Part shown: piece after piece, positions 1-5,088 of the stretch
Position numbering within the stretch: position 1 is the stretch's first letter
Layout of the letters: every line of letters begins with the position of its first letter
From: Elusimicrobiota bacterium
GTDB taxonomy: Bacteria; CAYTYR01; UBA6262; DAOVJB01
DNA length: 8,005 nucleotides
NCBI GenBank assembly: GCA_030673425.1
Contig: DAOVJB010000048.1
Span: 1 to 8,005 of the forward strand
Direction: 5' to 3'
Made by a program: the position numbers and the translations under genes
Notes under the pieces: generated by a model
Told to the model about the DNA's origin: nothing
What the model saw: only the letters and a program-made list of their open reading frames with translations
Databases searched by the model: none

Positions 1-639
1 GAAATTAGACCTTTCGGGTCTAGTTGTCATAGAAAACTCAGAAACAATAGCACCGTTTTGAGCAATCTCCTCTGCTAAGACTCTATTTTCAGGAGGATAT
101 ATAAAACCCAAACCGCTACCCAGAACAGCTATTGTCCTCCCGCCCCTGGCTAATGTTCCCTTATGGGCATAAGTATCTATACCTCTTGCTAATCCACTCA
201 CGATGGTTATATTATTCTTAGCTAATTCTCCTGTTAATTTATCTGTTATTGCTTTTCCATAATCTGTAGCTTTGCGTGAACCTACGATAGCAACAGAAAC
301 ATTATCTTCAGGAATAAGATTCCCTTTTACATATAAAAATGGAGGGGGATTGAACGTAAATTTAAGATTTAAGGGGTATTCCTTATCGTAAATGGTTATA
401 ATTTTTACATTATGCTTTTTTATCAGATCTAATTCTTTGGTTATATCAGGATTTTTATCACATTGAATAATATCACGAGCAAGAATTCTATCTATCCCCT
501 CCACCTTTAAGAGTTCATCCAAACGAGCATTTAAGATTTCATCAGGGGATCCGAATCGATTAATTAAATTTCTATGTTTAGCAGGCCCCAAAGCAGGTAT
601 TAAATTCAAGGCTATCCAGCTTTTGTTTTTTTCTATCAC
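1..639 (-). CDS. dprA: DNA processing protein DprA (partial, C-terminus beyond window)
   Basis: DprA binds incoming single-stranded DNA in the cytoplasm and loads RecA during natural transformation; it is widely conserved even where competence is unknown. The 213 visible residues begin with a helix-hairpin-helix/SAM-like region (about 10-60, with IPALGPAK and LLKVEGIDRILARDI). The Rossmann-like domain follows, with AIVGSRKATDYG (117-128), TIVSGLARGIDTYAH (145-159), TIAVLGSGLGFIYPPEN (169-185) and VSEFSMTTRPERSNF at the window edge. It is cut just before the place where the family usually has a PRRNR-type motif. The start is GTG at 639: an in-frame TAA directly precedes it, no other Met occurs in the N-terminal half, and a GGGA ribosome site lies about 7 nt upstream. 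It has its own consensus promoter and is insulated from the upstream TPR genes by a terminator. The identification is firm; the true length is unknown. Confidence 0.96.
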   Translation of the reverse strand, partial: MIEKNKSWIALNLIPALGPAKHRNLINRFGSPDEILNARLDELLKVEGIDRILARDIIQCDKNPDITKELDLIKKHNVKIITIYDKEYPLNLKFTFNPPPFLYVKGNLIPEDNVSVAIVGSRKATDYGKAITDKLTGELAKNNITIVSGLARGIDTYAHKGTLARGGRTIAVLGSGLGFIYPPENRVLAEEIAQNGAIVSEFSMTTRPERSNF

Positions 640-691
640 TTAGAGTTCCCTTTTTCCTTCTAAAAAAGTTCTCGATAATTATAATCAAGGC

Positions 692-720
692 ATTATACAC
701 TATTAGAAAGTTATTGTCAA
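692..720 (-). promoter_or_regulatory. Consensus sigma-70 promoter for dprA
   Basis: On the minus strand a perfect TTGACA (715-720) is followed after exactly 17 bases by a perfect TATAAT (692-697). Transcription should begin near 685, leaving a leader of about 46 nt before the dprA GTG. The -35 box starts right after the T-run of the upstream terminator. Both hexamers match the housekeeping consensus fully, so this should be a strong constitutive promoter. Confidence 0.88.
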
Positions 721-721
721 T

Positions 722-749
722 AAAAAACAGACAGCTTCGAAAAACTGTC
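722..749 (-). terminator. Rho-independent terminator with UUCG tetraloop after the TPR genes
   Basis: Read on the minus strand, GACAGTTT - TTCG - AAGCTGTC can fold into an 8-bp stem (one G-U pair) capped by a UUCG tetraloop (730-749). It is followed by TGTTTTTTA (down to about 721). It lies 65 bases past the stop codon of the last TPR gene and just before the dprA promoter. It is the only clear intrinsic terminator I see in the window. Confidence 0.8.
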
Positions 750-813
750 ATTTGGTATATTTTGGAAAACCTTACTATATATATAAAGATAATTATTGCT
801 AGAGCTATTGAGC

Positions 814-1221
814 CTATAATGGTTCTAAATCCACGTTTTCCATCAATCTCCTGTGAGCTCCCTTAGCTGCATCAGTCTCAGGATAACGATTGATAACCTC
901 TCTATAAATAGATTCGGCTTTAGAAATCTCCCCTTGCCTCTCATAACAGCGTCCCAGCATATATTGAACATCACCTCTTAAGTCGAATTTTTTATTCTTA
1001 TAAAACGTTAAAAGCCATTCGTAGACTTCTGTGGCTTTGTCATACTTACGCATGAAGTAGTAAAAATTCCCTATCGTAAATTCCACCTTGGGTGCCCAAT
1101 CGCTGTCTTGATGCTCATAAGCGTAATCGTCAATTCTATTAAGAATTCTTTCATAATAGATACCTATTATAATTGTAAAAATTATAAAAATAACACATAT
1201 AATCAATAACTTTTTAAACAT
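814..1221 (-). CDS. Membrane-anchored TPR protein (tandem paralogue 1)
   Basis: A 135-residue protein of unknown specific function. Residues 4-24 form an uncleaved-looking hydrophobic membrane segment with no lipobox Cys. The rest should face the periplasm and holds two tetratricopeptide-type helix pairs: about 49-76 (TIGNFYYFMRKYDKATEVYEW) and about 85-116 (VQYMLGRCYERQGEISKAE, ending NRYPET). The style recalls the TPR units of BamD or YbgF/CpoB, which act in envelope assembly, but the protein is too short to be either. It is a tandem duplicate of the gene at 1274-1660 and shares the block WAPKVE-TIGNFYY-KYDKA. The ATG at 1221 has only a weak GCGGA ribosome site. It lies 52 bases downstream of its paralogue, so the two are probably co-transcribed, and a terminator follows. 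The TPR fold is well supported; the function is not known. Confidence 0.85.
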   Translation of the reverse strand: MFKKLLIICVIFIIFTIIIGIYYERILNRIDDYAYEHQDSDWAPKVEFTIGNFYYFMRKYDKATEVYEWLLTFYKNKKFDLRGDVQYMLGRCYERQGEISKAESIYREVINRYPETDAAKGAHRRLMENVDLEPL

Positions 1222-1549
1222 AATAAATCCGCTTTATAGGGATAAAATCACTGTTAACCTATTAAAGTATAGACTAAAATAGTTTTATATCTATATTTTC
1301 TATTCTCTTTTGAGCTTTCTTAACCAGCTCGCTTTTAGGATATTCGTCAATAAGCTTTTTATAAGCGGCCTTAGCCTTATCAGATTCTTTCTTGCCTTCA
1401 TAACAATTCCCTAACATATACTGGGCATTATCGGTAAATTCAGAATCCTTATAGTAGAATAAAATCCAATCATATACCTCTATAGCTTTATCATACTTAT
1501 GTATGTAGTAGTAAAAGTTTCCTATCGTATATTCCACCTTGGGTGCCCA
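1041..1549. repeat. Conserved block of a tandem gene duplication
   Basis: The plus-strand stretches 1041-1098 and 1492-1549 align without gaps with 52 of 58 bases identical by my count. They encode the WAPKVE-TIGNFYY-KYDKA block of the two TPR paralogues. Similarity at DNA level also covers the start region (ATGTTTAA with upstream GGATTTRTT) but falls away towards the C-termini. This marks a duplication of about 450 bp whose core has stayed nearly identical. Confidence 0.85.
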
Positions 1550-1660
1550 GGCACTATCCTTATGGTTATCAGCATAAATCTCTATCTGGTCAATAATTTT
1601 TTCATGATAGATAACAATAAACATAAAAATAAGAAATAAAATTAACGACTTCTTAAACAT
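1274..1660 (-). CDS. Membrane-anchored TPR protein (tandem paralogue 2)
   Basis: A 128-residue paralogue of the protein at 814-1221. It has an N-terminal membrane segment (about residues 4-20), the conserved HKDSAWAPKVEYTIGNFYY block, a first TPR (KYDKAIEVYDW) and a second (NAQYMLGNCYEGKKESDKAKAAYKK split over two helices, then DEYPKSE). An upstream in-frame ATG at 1702 would add 14 residues. The start at 1660 is preferred because GAGGG lies 8 nt before it, the membrane helix then begins directly, and the start aligns with the paralogue's. It sits 68 bases downstream of the small coiled-coil gene. The likely role is a periplasmic protein-protein interaction scaffold anchored in the inner membrane; partners are not visible from sequence. 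Compared with paralogue 1 it lacks a few residues in the membrane segment and between the two TPRs. Confidence 0.85.
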   Translation of the reverse strand: MFKKSLILFLIFMFIVIYHEKIIDQIEIYADNHKDSAWAPKVEYTIGNFYYYIHKYDKAIEVYDWILFYYKDSEFTDNAQYMLGNCYEGKKESDKAKAAYKKLIDEYPKSELVKKAQKRIENIDIKLF

Positions 1661-1728
1661 AAACAAATCCCTCTTATAGTAGGGGTCGTTATCCCATTGC
1701 AATAAGTATATAAATTCTGGCCCTGTTT

Positions 1729-1992
1729 TTAATGAAGAGTTGTGTTTTCTTTATTTTCTTCCTGTAATAATTTTATATAGGGATACAATTCCTGTAATTT
1801 TGTATATGCCTCATCTAAAGCAACATAAAGATCTTCTGATTCTAATCTGCTTTTTTCTAATTCTTTGGCCTTCTTCTGAAGTTTGAGTTCTAAATTCCTG
1901 ATTTTCTTGACGAAGTTTCCTTGTCTCATGTAATTTTTATCAACACTCCTTTCCCTGTTTAAGTTAGACTCACTTCGTTCGCTAACTTCCAT
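1729..1992 (-). CDS. Small coiled-coil protein, hypothetical
   Basis: A small cytoplasmic-looking protein of 87 residues from the ATG at 1992, not recognised as a known family. From about the motif MRQGNFVKKIRNLELKL onward it is strongly charged and heptad-like (LQKKAKELEKSRLESEDL, then YVALDEAYTKLQELYPY), which predicts a coiled coil. It has no signal peptide or membrane segment. The start is uncertain. A TTG at 2001, the ATG at 1992 and an ATG at 1929 are all in frame and none has a well-spaced ribosome site; GGAG before 1929 is 16 nt away. The first 20 or so residues (SERSES, NLNRERS) derive from a repeat-like sequence and may not be translated, so the conserved core may be only the 66 residues from 1929. 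It precedes the TPR genes and follows a possible promoter at 2049-2076. Confidence 0.6.
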   Translation of the reverse strand: MEVSERSESNLNRERSVDKNYMRQGNFVKKIRNLELKLQKKAKELEKSRLESEDLYVALDEAYTKLQELYPYIKLLQEENKENTTLH

Positions 1993-2018
1993 AGCTTTCA
2001 ATTAACGCTCTAAGCTAT
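1961..2018. repeat. Two adjacent short inverted repeats with AGCGAACGAAGTGAG motif
   Basis: AAGTTAG (1961-1967) pairs with CTAACTT (1982-1988), and ATAGCTT (1991-1997) pairs with AAGCTAT (2012-2018). Each is a 7-bp arm pair with a 14-base loop. The first loop holds the minus-strand string AGCGAACGAAGTGAG, a type of sequence I recall as recurrent in many bacterial genomes and giving SERSE-like peptides when translated. The second pair overlaps the ATG at 1992. It may be a dispersed repeat or a leader structure; the arms are short, so confidence is low. Confidence 0.4.
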
Positions 2019-2048
2019 CAGATTTATCCTTGTATCTTCATTATAGAT

Positions 2049-2076
2049 GATATATCTTATATAACTATTTTGTCAA
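2049..2076 (-). promoter_or_regulatory. Possible sigma-70 promoter for the coiled-coil/TPR genes
   Basis: A perfect TTGACA (minus strand, 2071-2076) lies 12 bases past the stop of the beta-barrel gene. The best -10 at normal spacing is TATATC (2049-2054, 16-base gap, 4 of 6 matches). A perfect TATAAT at 2040-2045 is 25 bases away, too far to pair with it. The intergenic position fits a start of the downstream operon, but the weak -10 leaves it uncertain. Confidence 0.42.
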
Positions 2077-2088
2077 GTATTTTTAGTA

Positions 2089-3048
2089 TCAAAACATAAA
2101 ACTTATCCCTGAAGAATAATAGTTAAATTCATCCTTGTTTTCATCTACATAAAGGGTATAACCTGAATTTAACTGCCAGCTCTCACTTAAAAAGCATTCT
2201 GCTTCCAGTGAATAGTAAAAAACCATTGAATTATCTATATAATTTATCAATCTGTTATAATCAAAACCCAAACAGAAGTAATCAGAAAAATATTGAGTCA
2301 AGTTTATACTATAACTACTCGCGGGAAAACTGGATATTGAAAATAAAACCCCTGGAAGTTTTGTATTAAAAATTCCTCCTAAAGCAAGAATAAAATCTAA
2401 ATATCTTTGAAATTGAGGGTTTTTTATGTCTTTATCATAGCTAAATGAGCTGTAATTAAGACTCAAAACTGTGTCTCTATAGAAAGTCTCTATTAATCCA
2501 AATGTCCAGCTATTCTGCTCTAATGTCCAGGTTGTATCTATATGTATTCTTTTCCGCCATACTGTAGTCGTGTCAATATATACATTTGCCGAGTGATTCG
2601 TCTGAGAGAAGTCTATAAATATCATGGTATCAAAATCATCATCATTGATCCCACCCTTGCTTTCACTAAAGGATAGATTAGCCCCGATAGTATCATATTT
2701 ATAACCAGCAATATCAGGACTAAAACTATATTGCATGCCGCTTGAGAAACTATCTGTAAAATTATATCCCAGGTTAAATAAATATGCTTTCTGGGTATCT
2801 TCGCTATTATCATCTTTTGAAAAGGAATACCCGATTGATGAATATAATCCATTATCAAAGTCAATGGATAAATCCAGACTATTTTCTAAATAGTCATCAG
2901 GACCAAAGGTCAGCCTATCCCCAAGCATCCCCCCAGCATAGCAGGTGCCAGAAACCGGACTATGAATAATAGATAGCTGATAAAATAGGAACAAGAAAGA
3001 TATTGTAAAAAATAAAATTATTAACTGCTTTTTAATAAAATTACCCAT
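2089..3048 (-). CDS. Predicted outer-membrane beta-barrel protein, family not recognised
   Basis: A 319-residue exported protein. A long basic-hydrophobic signal peptide (residues 1-38, MGNFIKKQLIILFF onward, likely cleaved at CYA-GG) is followed by repeated amphipathic strands of alternating residues, such as GLYSSIGYSFS, KAYLFNLGYNF, SFSSGMQYSFS, TVLSLNYSSFSY, FCLGFDYNRL and WQLNSGYTLYV. Asp/Asn-rich turns separate them. The chain ends in YYSSGISFMF; a terminal Phe is the classic signal for insertion by the BAM complex. The barrel may have 12 or more strands. I see no plug or catalytic motif and cannot name the family; it may be a porin-like or structural barrel. The ATG at 3048 has AGGGG 4 nt upstream. 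It follows the DUF3106-like gene by 98 bases, with a perfect hairpin in the gap, and is probably transcribed with the ECF cassette. Confidence 0.82.
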   Translation of the reverse strand: MGNFIKKQLIILFFTISFLFLFYQLSIIHSPVSGTCYAGGMLGDRLTFGPDDYLENSLDLSIDFDNGLYSSIGYSFSKDDNSEDTQKAYLFNLGYNFTDSFSSGMQYSFSPDIAGYKYDTIGANLSFSESKGGINDDDFDTMIFIDFSQTNHSANVYIDTTTVWRKRIHIDTTWTLEQNSWTFGLIETFYRDTVLSLNYSSFSYDKDIKNPQFQRYLDFILALGGIFNTKLPGVLFSISSFPASSYSINLTQYFSDYFCLGFDYNRLINYIDNSMVFYYSLEAECFLSESWQLNSGYTLYVDENKDEFNYYSSGISFMF

Positions 3049-3063
3049 TCTTCCCCTTTAAGC

Positions 3064-3090
3064 ATAATGAGGGGATATTCCCCTCATTAT
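3064..3090 (-). promoter_or_regulatory. Perfect 12-bp hairpin in the leader of the beta-barrel gene
   Basis: ATAATGAGGGGA (3064-3075) and TCCCCTCATTAT (3079-3090) are exact inverted repeats around a 3-base loop. On the minus strand the hairpin ends 15 bases before the ATG of the barrel gene. No T-run follows it on that strand (the next bases are GCTTAAAGGGG), so it does not look like an intrinsic terminator. Its downstream arm contains TCCCCT, complementary both to its own upstream arm and to the AGGGGA ribosome site of the barrel gene (3052-3057). Translational control, mRNA processing or protection of upstream mRNA are possible roles. Confidence 0.7.
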
Positions 3091-3146
3091 ACTTACTATA
3101 TATTTTAGCTATTAGAAATTAACCCTGTTATAATTGTTTTTTCTAT

Positions 3147-3695
3147 TTACCTTCTTCTTTTTTGCTTTAGCTTCTTCTTCCTATGTTTCTTAATTATTTC
3201 TTCCCTTTTTTTGGGTGGTAAGCGCCTGAATTTTTTCAGTTTCCTTCTCAACTCCTTCTTCTGTTCAGGAGACAGTTTTTTCCATTTCCTTAGTTTATTT
3301 CTTATCTCTCTTCTTTCCTCAAAGGATAACTTATTCCACTTGTTGTAATTTGTTAAAATCGCCTTACGTTCATGAGGAGGTAGTTTCCTAAATTCAGCAA
3401 AATTCATTCTGAGTCTTTGTTTTTCTTCTTTAGACAGCATCTTATATTCTCTTAATTTCTCCTTGACTGCTTTTTTCTGCTCGGGACTAAGTTTTCCCCA
3501 TGCATGATATTTTTCTTTGATAACCTTTTTCTGTTTATCTGTTAATTTCTCCCATTTCTTCAGATTCTTTTTGAACTTTAGTTCCTGCTCTTCTGTTACA
3601 TCAGGACTCTTCCTGGCATCTTCAGCCCATGCAAAACTCACAAATAACCCCGCACAGAATGTCATTATCAGCAGAAATTTAATTAATCTTTTCAT
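3147..3695 (-). CDS. Exported polybasic DUF3106-like protein of 18-residue repeats
   Basis: A 182-residue protein with a clear signal peptide (MKRLIKFLLIMTFCAGLF, likely cleaved after AWA at residue 24) and then seven tandem 18-residue units up to about residue 168. Each unit has an aromatic residue at 48, 66, 84, 102, 120, 138 and 156 and a Leu three residues later (51 to 159), followed by S/P-P-E-Q-K-K-like helix caps, for example WKKLSPEQKKELR. The C-terminus is nearly all Lys/Arg. The pattern matches DUF3106, a family of unknown function. The protein should be periplasmic, helical and extremely basic. The ATG at 3695 has an excellent GAGGTGAGGG ribosome site. An ECF-type promoter lies just upstream, so the neighbouring sigma factor should induce it. 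It may bind acidic envelope partners or act like a CpxP/Spy-type stress protein, but that is inference. Confidence 0.85.
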   Translation of the reverse strand: MKRLIKFLLIMTFCAGLFVSFAWAEDARKSPDVTEEQELKFKKNLKKWEKLTDKQKKVIKEKYHAWGKLSPEQKKAVKEKLREYKMLSKEEKQRLRMNFAEFRKLPPHERKAILTNYNKWNKLSFEERREIRNKLRKWKKLSPEQKKELRRKLKKFRRLPPKKREEIIKKHRKKKLKQKRRR

Positions 3696-3720
3696 TTTCC
3701 CTCACCTCTTCTTATACATA

Positions 3721-3749
3721 ATAGACGCATCTATTCCCATAAAGGTTAC
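3721..3749 (-). promoter_or_regulatory. ECF-sigma promoter for the DUF3106-like gene (P2)
   Basis: On the minus strand GTAACCTT (3742-3749) is followed by GCGTCTAT (3721-3728), giving TAACCTT-N15-GTCTAT, and then by TATGTAT. Element sequences and spacing match the promoter at 5089-5117 in front of the sigma gene. The -35 box overlaps the TAA stop of the 74-residue peptide gene. The start would be near 3714, about 19 nt before the ATG at 3695. Confidence 0.8.
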
Positions 3750-3970
3750 TCGCTGGTTGTATCAATAAACACTTCGTAATTATCAAATAGATCCCATTCT
3801 ACCAACATATCGAATATTTCCAATAAATCGTAATTATTTATTATCTCTATTTCCTGGTCGTCTAATTCCTTTTTTTTATCCGAAGCCACTGAAATCTCGG
3901 CATTTGCACCTGATGAGGTAAAAAATATCAGGCATAAAAATAAAAAATAAACATTAAGTTTTCTGTTCAT
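3746..3970 (-). CDS. Small exported acidic peptide with four hexad repeats
   Basis: A 74-residue protein with a signal peptide (MNRKLNVYFLFLCLIFF, likely cleaved after ANA at residue 24) and a mature part of about 50 residues. Residues 47-70 are four exact hexads: YDLLEI, FDMLVE, WDLFDN, YEVFID. The same four-hexad array, with D, D, D, E at position 2, forms the periplasmic tail of the anti-sigma factor encoded just upstream. The gene overlaps the anti-sigma gene by 17 bases, suggesting translational coupling. AGGAG lies 13 nt before the ATG, rather far. I know no family for it. Its position between an anti-sigma factor and a polybasic protein suggests a periplasmic decoy or co-regulator of the sigma system, which is inference. 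The start and coding status are supported by the signal peptide and the overlap. Confidence 0.75.
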   Translation of the reverse strand: MNRKLNVYFLFLCLIFFTSSGANAEISVASDKKKELDDQEIEIINNYDLLEIFDMLVEWDLFDNYEVFIDTTSE

Positions 3971-4442
3971 TAGATATATCAGTCTCCTGTAAGAGTTCTA
4001 AATTTTCCAGCAAATCAAGATTCTGGATGAGATCAAAGTCCATGAATAAGTCTATATTCTGTGCCAATTGCATCTGCTCATATGTTTTATTCTTATTGAC
4101 TAAATAAAGACTGCTTGAGGCTACTAGAATAATCACCAATAATGAAGTAGCTAAAATCGGGGCTAACTTAGGTTCAATAAAGACATTCTTATAGAACCTG
4201 GCTAAAGGAGAGCTTTCATCAATCTTCTGATAAACGTTATCCAGATAAGAATCCCATAATTCCTCTCCGGGTTCAATATCTCTTCTTTGATCAACCAATC
4301 TTAAAGTTTCCTCTATTTCTTTTAGCATATCACGGCAGGTTTGACATTGTTTAAGATGAGTATCAACCACAGCTGATTTTTCACTATCTAATTCTTTATA
4401 ATAGTAAAGGATTAATTCATTTTGGATTTCGTCGCATTTCAT
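3954..4442 (-). CDS. Zinc-finger anti-sigma factor, single membrane helix
   Basis: A 162-residue transmembrane anti-sigma factor expected to hold the ECF sigma factor encoded directly upstream. The cytoplasmic N-terminus carries the zf-HC2/ZAS zinc motif H29-x3-C33-x2-C36 (HLKQCQTC), with C3 as a possible further ligand. A linker leads to one membrane helix at about 93-115 (LAPILATSLLVIILV). The short periplasmic tail ends with four acidic/hydrophobic hexads at 130-153 (IDLFMD, FDLIQN, LDLLEN, LELLQE). The tail is far too short to be a folded sensor domain, so signalling probably depends on binding partners or proteolysis. The ATG at 4442 has a perfect AGGAGG 9 nt upstream and starts 1 nt after the sigma gene ends; the gene's 3' end overlaps the acidic peptide gene. 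Confidence 0.92.
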   Translation of the reverse strand: MKCDEIQNELILYYYKELDSEKSAVVDTHLKQCQTCRDMLKEIEETLRLVDQRRDIEPGEELWDSYLDNVYQKIDESSPLARFYKNVFIEPKLAPILATSLLVIILVASSSLYLVNKNKTYEQMQLAQNIDLFMDFDLIQNLDLLENLELLQETDISNEQKT

Positions 4443-4443
4443 T

Positions 4444-5070
4444 TCAACCCACCTCCTGTTTATAATCCGCTAAGTATGTCCTAAGATTTTTTATCGCTTT
4501 AAATAAACTTGCTTTTATTCCTCCTTCAGTAGCATCTAAAATATCAGCAACTTCTGAAATTTTTAATCCTTGAAAATGCTTTAAGACAAATATCTCTTTT
4601 TGTTTCTTAGGCAAACTTTTAACGGCATTCTCAATCGCCGTATTCAATTCTTTATTAATTGCTGCTTTTACTGGACTACTTTGCCAGGATGTATCTTCTA
4701 TGCTGGTATCCAATGTTTTCTCGGGTTCGTCTGTCATTTCATCTTTTTGCCGGAAATGAAAGCTGAACTTAGCAACCAAATACCTGTGTCTTAAATGACT
4801 CCGGCATAGATTAATAATAATCCTGTAAAACCATGTCTTAAAGCTGGCCTTTCCCTTGAATTTATAAATATTCTTATACACCCTTACAAAAGCCTCCTGG
4901 GATATATCCTCCGCATCGCTCTGGTTGCTGATCATACTATAGGCAAAATAATATGCCTGTTTTTTATATTTGTTAACCAGCTCATCAAAAGCATCTATAT
5001 CCCCATCCTTGCACCTTTCTACTAAGGAGTTATCACTATATTCAGTTGTGGATTTCAAATCTTCTGCCAC
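4444..5070 (-). CDS. ECF-type RNA polymerase sigma factor (RpoE-like)
   Basis: A 208-residue group IV sigma factor. Region 2 spans about 26-95 (DAFDELVNKYKKQAYYFA, SDAEDISQEAFVRVYKNIYKF and the -10-binding FKTWFYRIIINLCRSHLR). A charged linker of about 50 residues follows, then region 4 at about 145-200 (SLPKKQKEIFVLKHFQGLK, the helix-turn-helix ISEVADILDATEGGIKASL). It lacks regions 1 and 3, as expected for ECF factors. The start is GTG at 5070: TAA directly precedes it and GGAG lies 7 nt upstream. It is followed after 1 nt by its anti-sigma gene. The ECF-like promoter just upstream implies autoregulation, and the same motif precedes the DUF3106-like gene. It probably runs an envelope response whose inducer is not evident. 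Confidence 0.95.
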   Translation of the reverse strand: MAEDLKSTTEYSDNSLVERCKDGDIDAFDELVNKYKKQAYYFAYSMISNQSDAEDISQEAFVRVYKNIYKFKGKASFKTWFYRIIINLCRSHLRHRYLVAKFSFHFRQKDEMTDEPEKTLDTSIEDTSWQSSPVKAAINKELNTAIENAVKSLPKKQKEIFVLKHFQGLKISEVADILDATEGGIKASLFKAIKNLRTYLADYKQEVG

Positions 5071-5088
5071 TTAATATCTCCATACATT

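Noticed and set aside
1269-1274. GTCTAT on the minus strand as a third ECF -10 element
   Set aside because: The bases 15 nt upstream (ATATAGA) do not resemble the TAAMCTT -35 element and the site sits at a gene end.
1259-1282. Imperfect AT-only hairpin between the two TPR genes
   Set aside because: The stem is broken by a TT/TT internal loop and is expected by chance in AT-rich spacer sequence.
1671-1700. TTGCAA-N18-TATAAG as a promoter for the second TPR gene
   Set aside because: Transcription would start almost at the ATG and exclude the good ribosome site.
1661-1702. Upstream start for the second TPR protein adding 14 residues (MQWDNDPYYKRDLF)
   Set aside because: The internal ATG at 1660 has a well-spaced GAGGG, begins directly with the membrane segment and matches the paralogue's start.
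2622-2969. Open frames on both strands inside the barrel gene
   Set aside because: They overlap a well-supported gene with signal peptide and C-terminal Phe and have no family features of their own.
3064-3090. The perfect hairpin as an intrinsic terminator of the DUF3106-like gene
   Set aside because: No T-run follows on the minus strand, and no plus-strand gene needs a terminator there.
3086-3091. TATAAT just upstream of the barrel gene as a -10 box
   Set aside because: No recognisable -35 box lies 16-18 bases upstream, and the hexamer is part of the hairpin arm.
3517-3768. Plus-strand open frame across the DUF3106-like gene start
   Set aside because: It is the complement of a Lys-rich coding sequence, giving Phe/Ser-rich product, and overlaps the ECF promoter region.
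4600-4794. Plus-strand open frame inside the sigma gene
   Set aside because: Antisense shadow of a conserved sigma factor, without ribosome site or recognisable domain.
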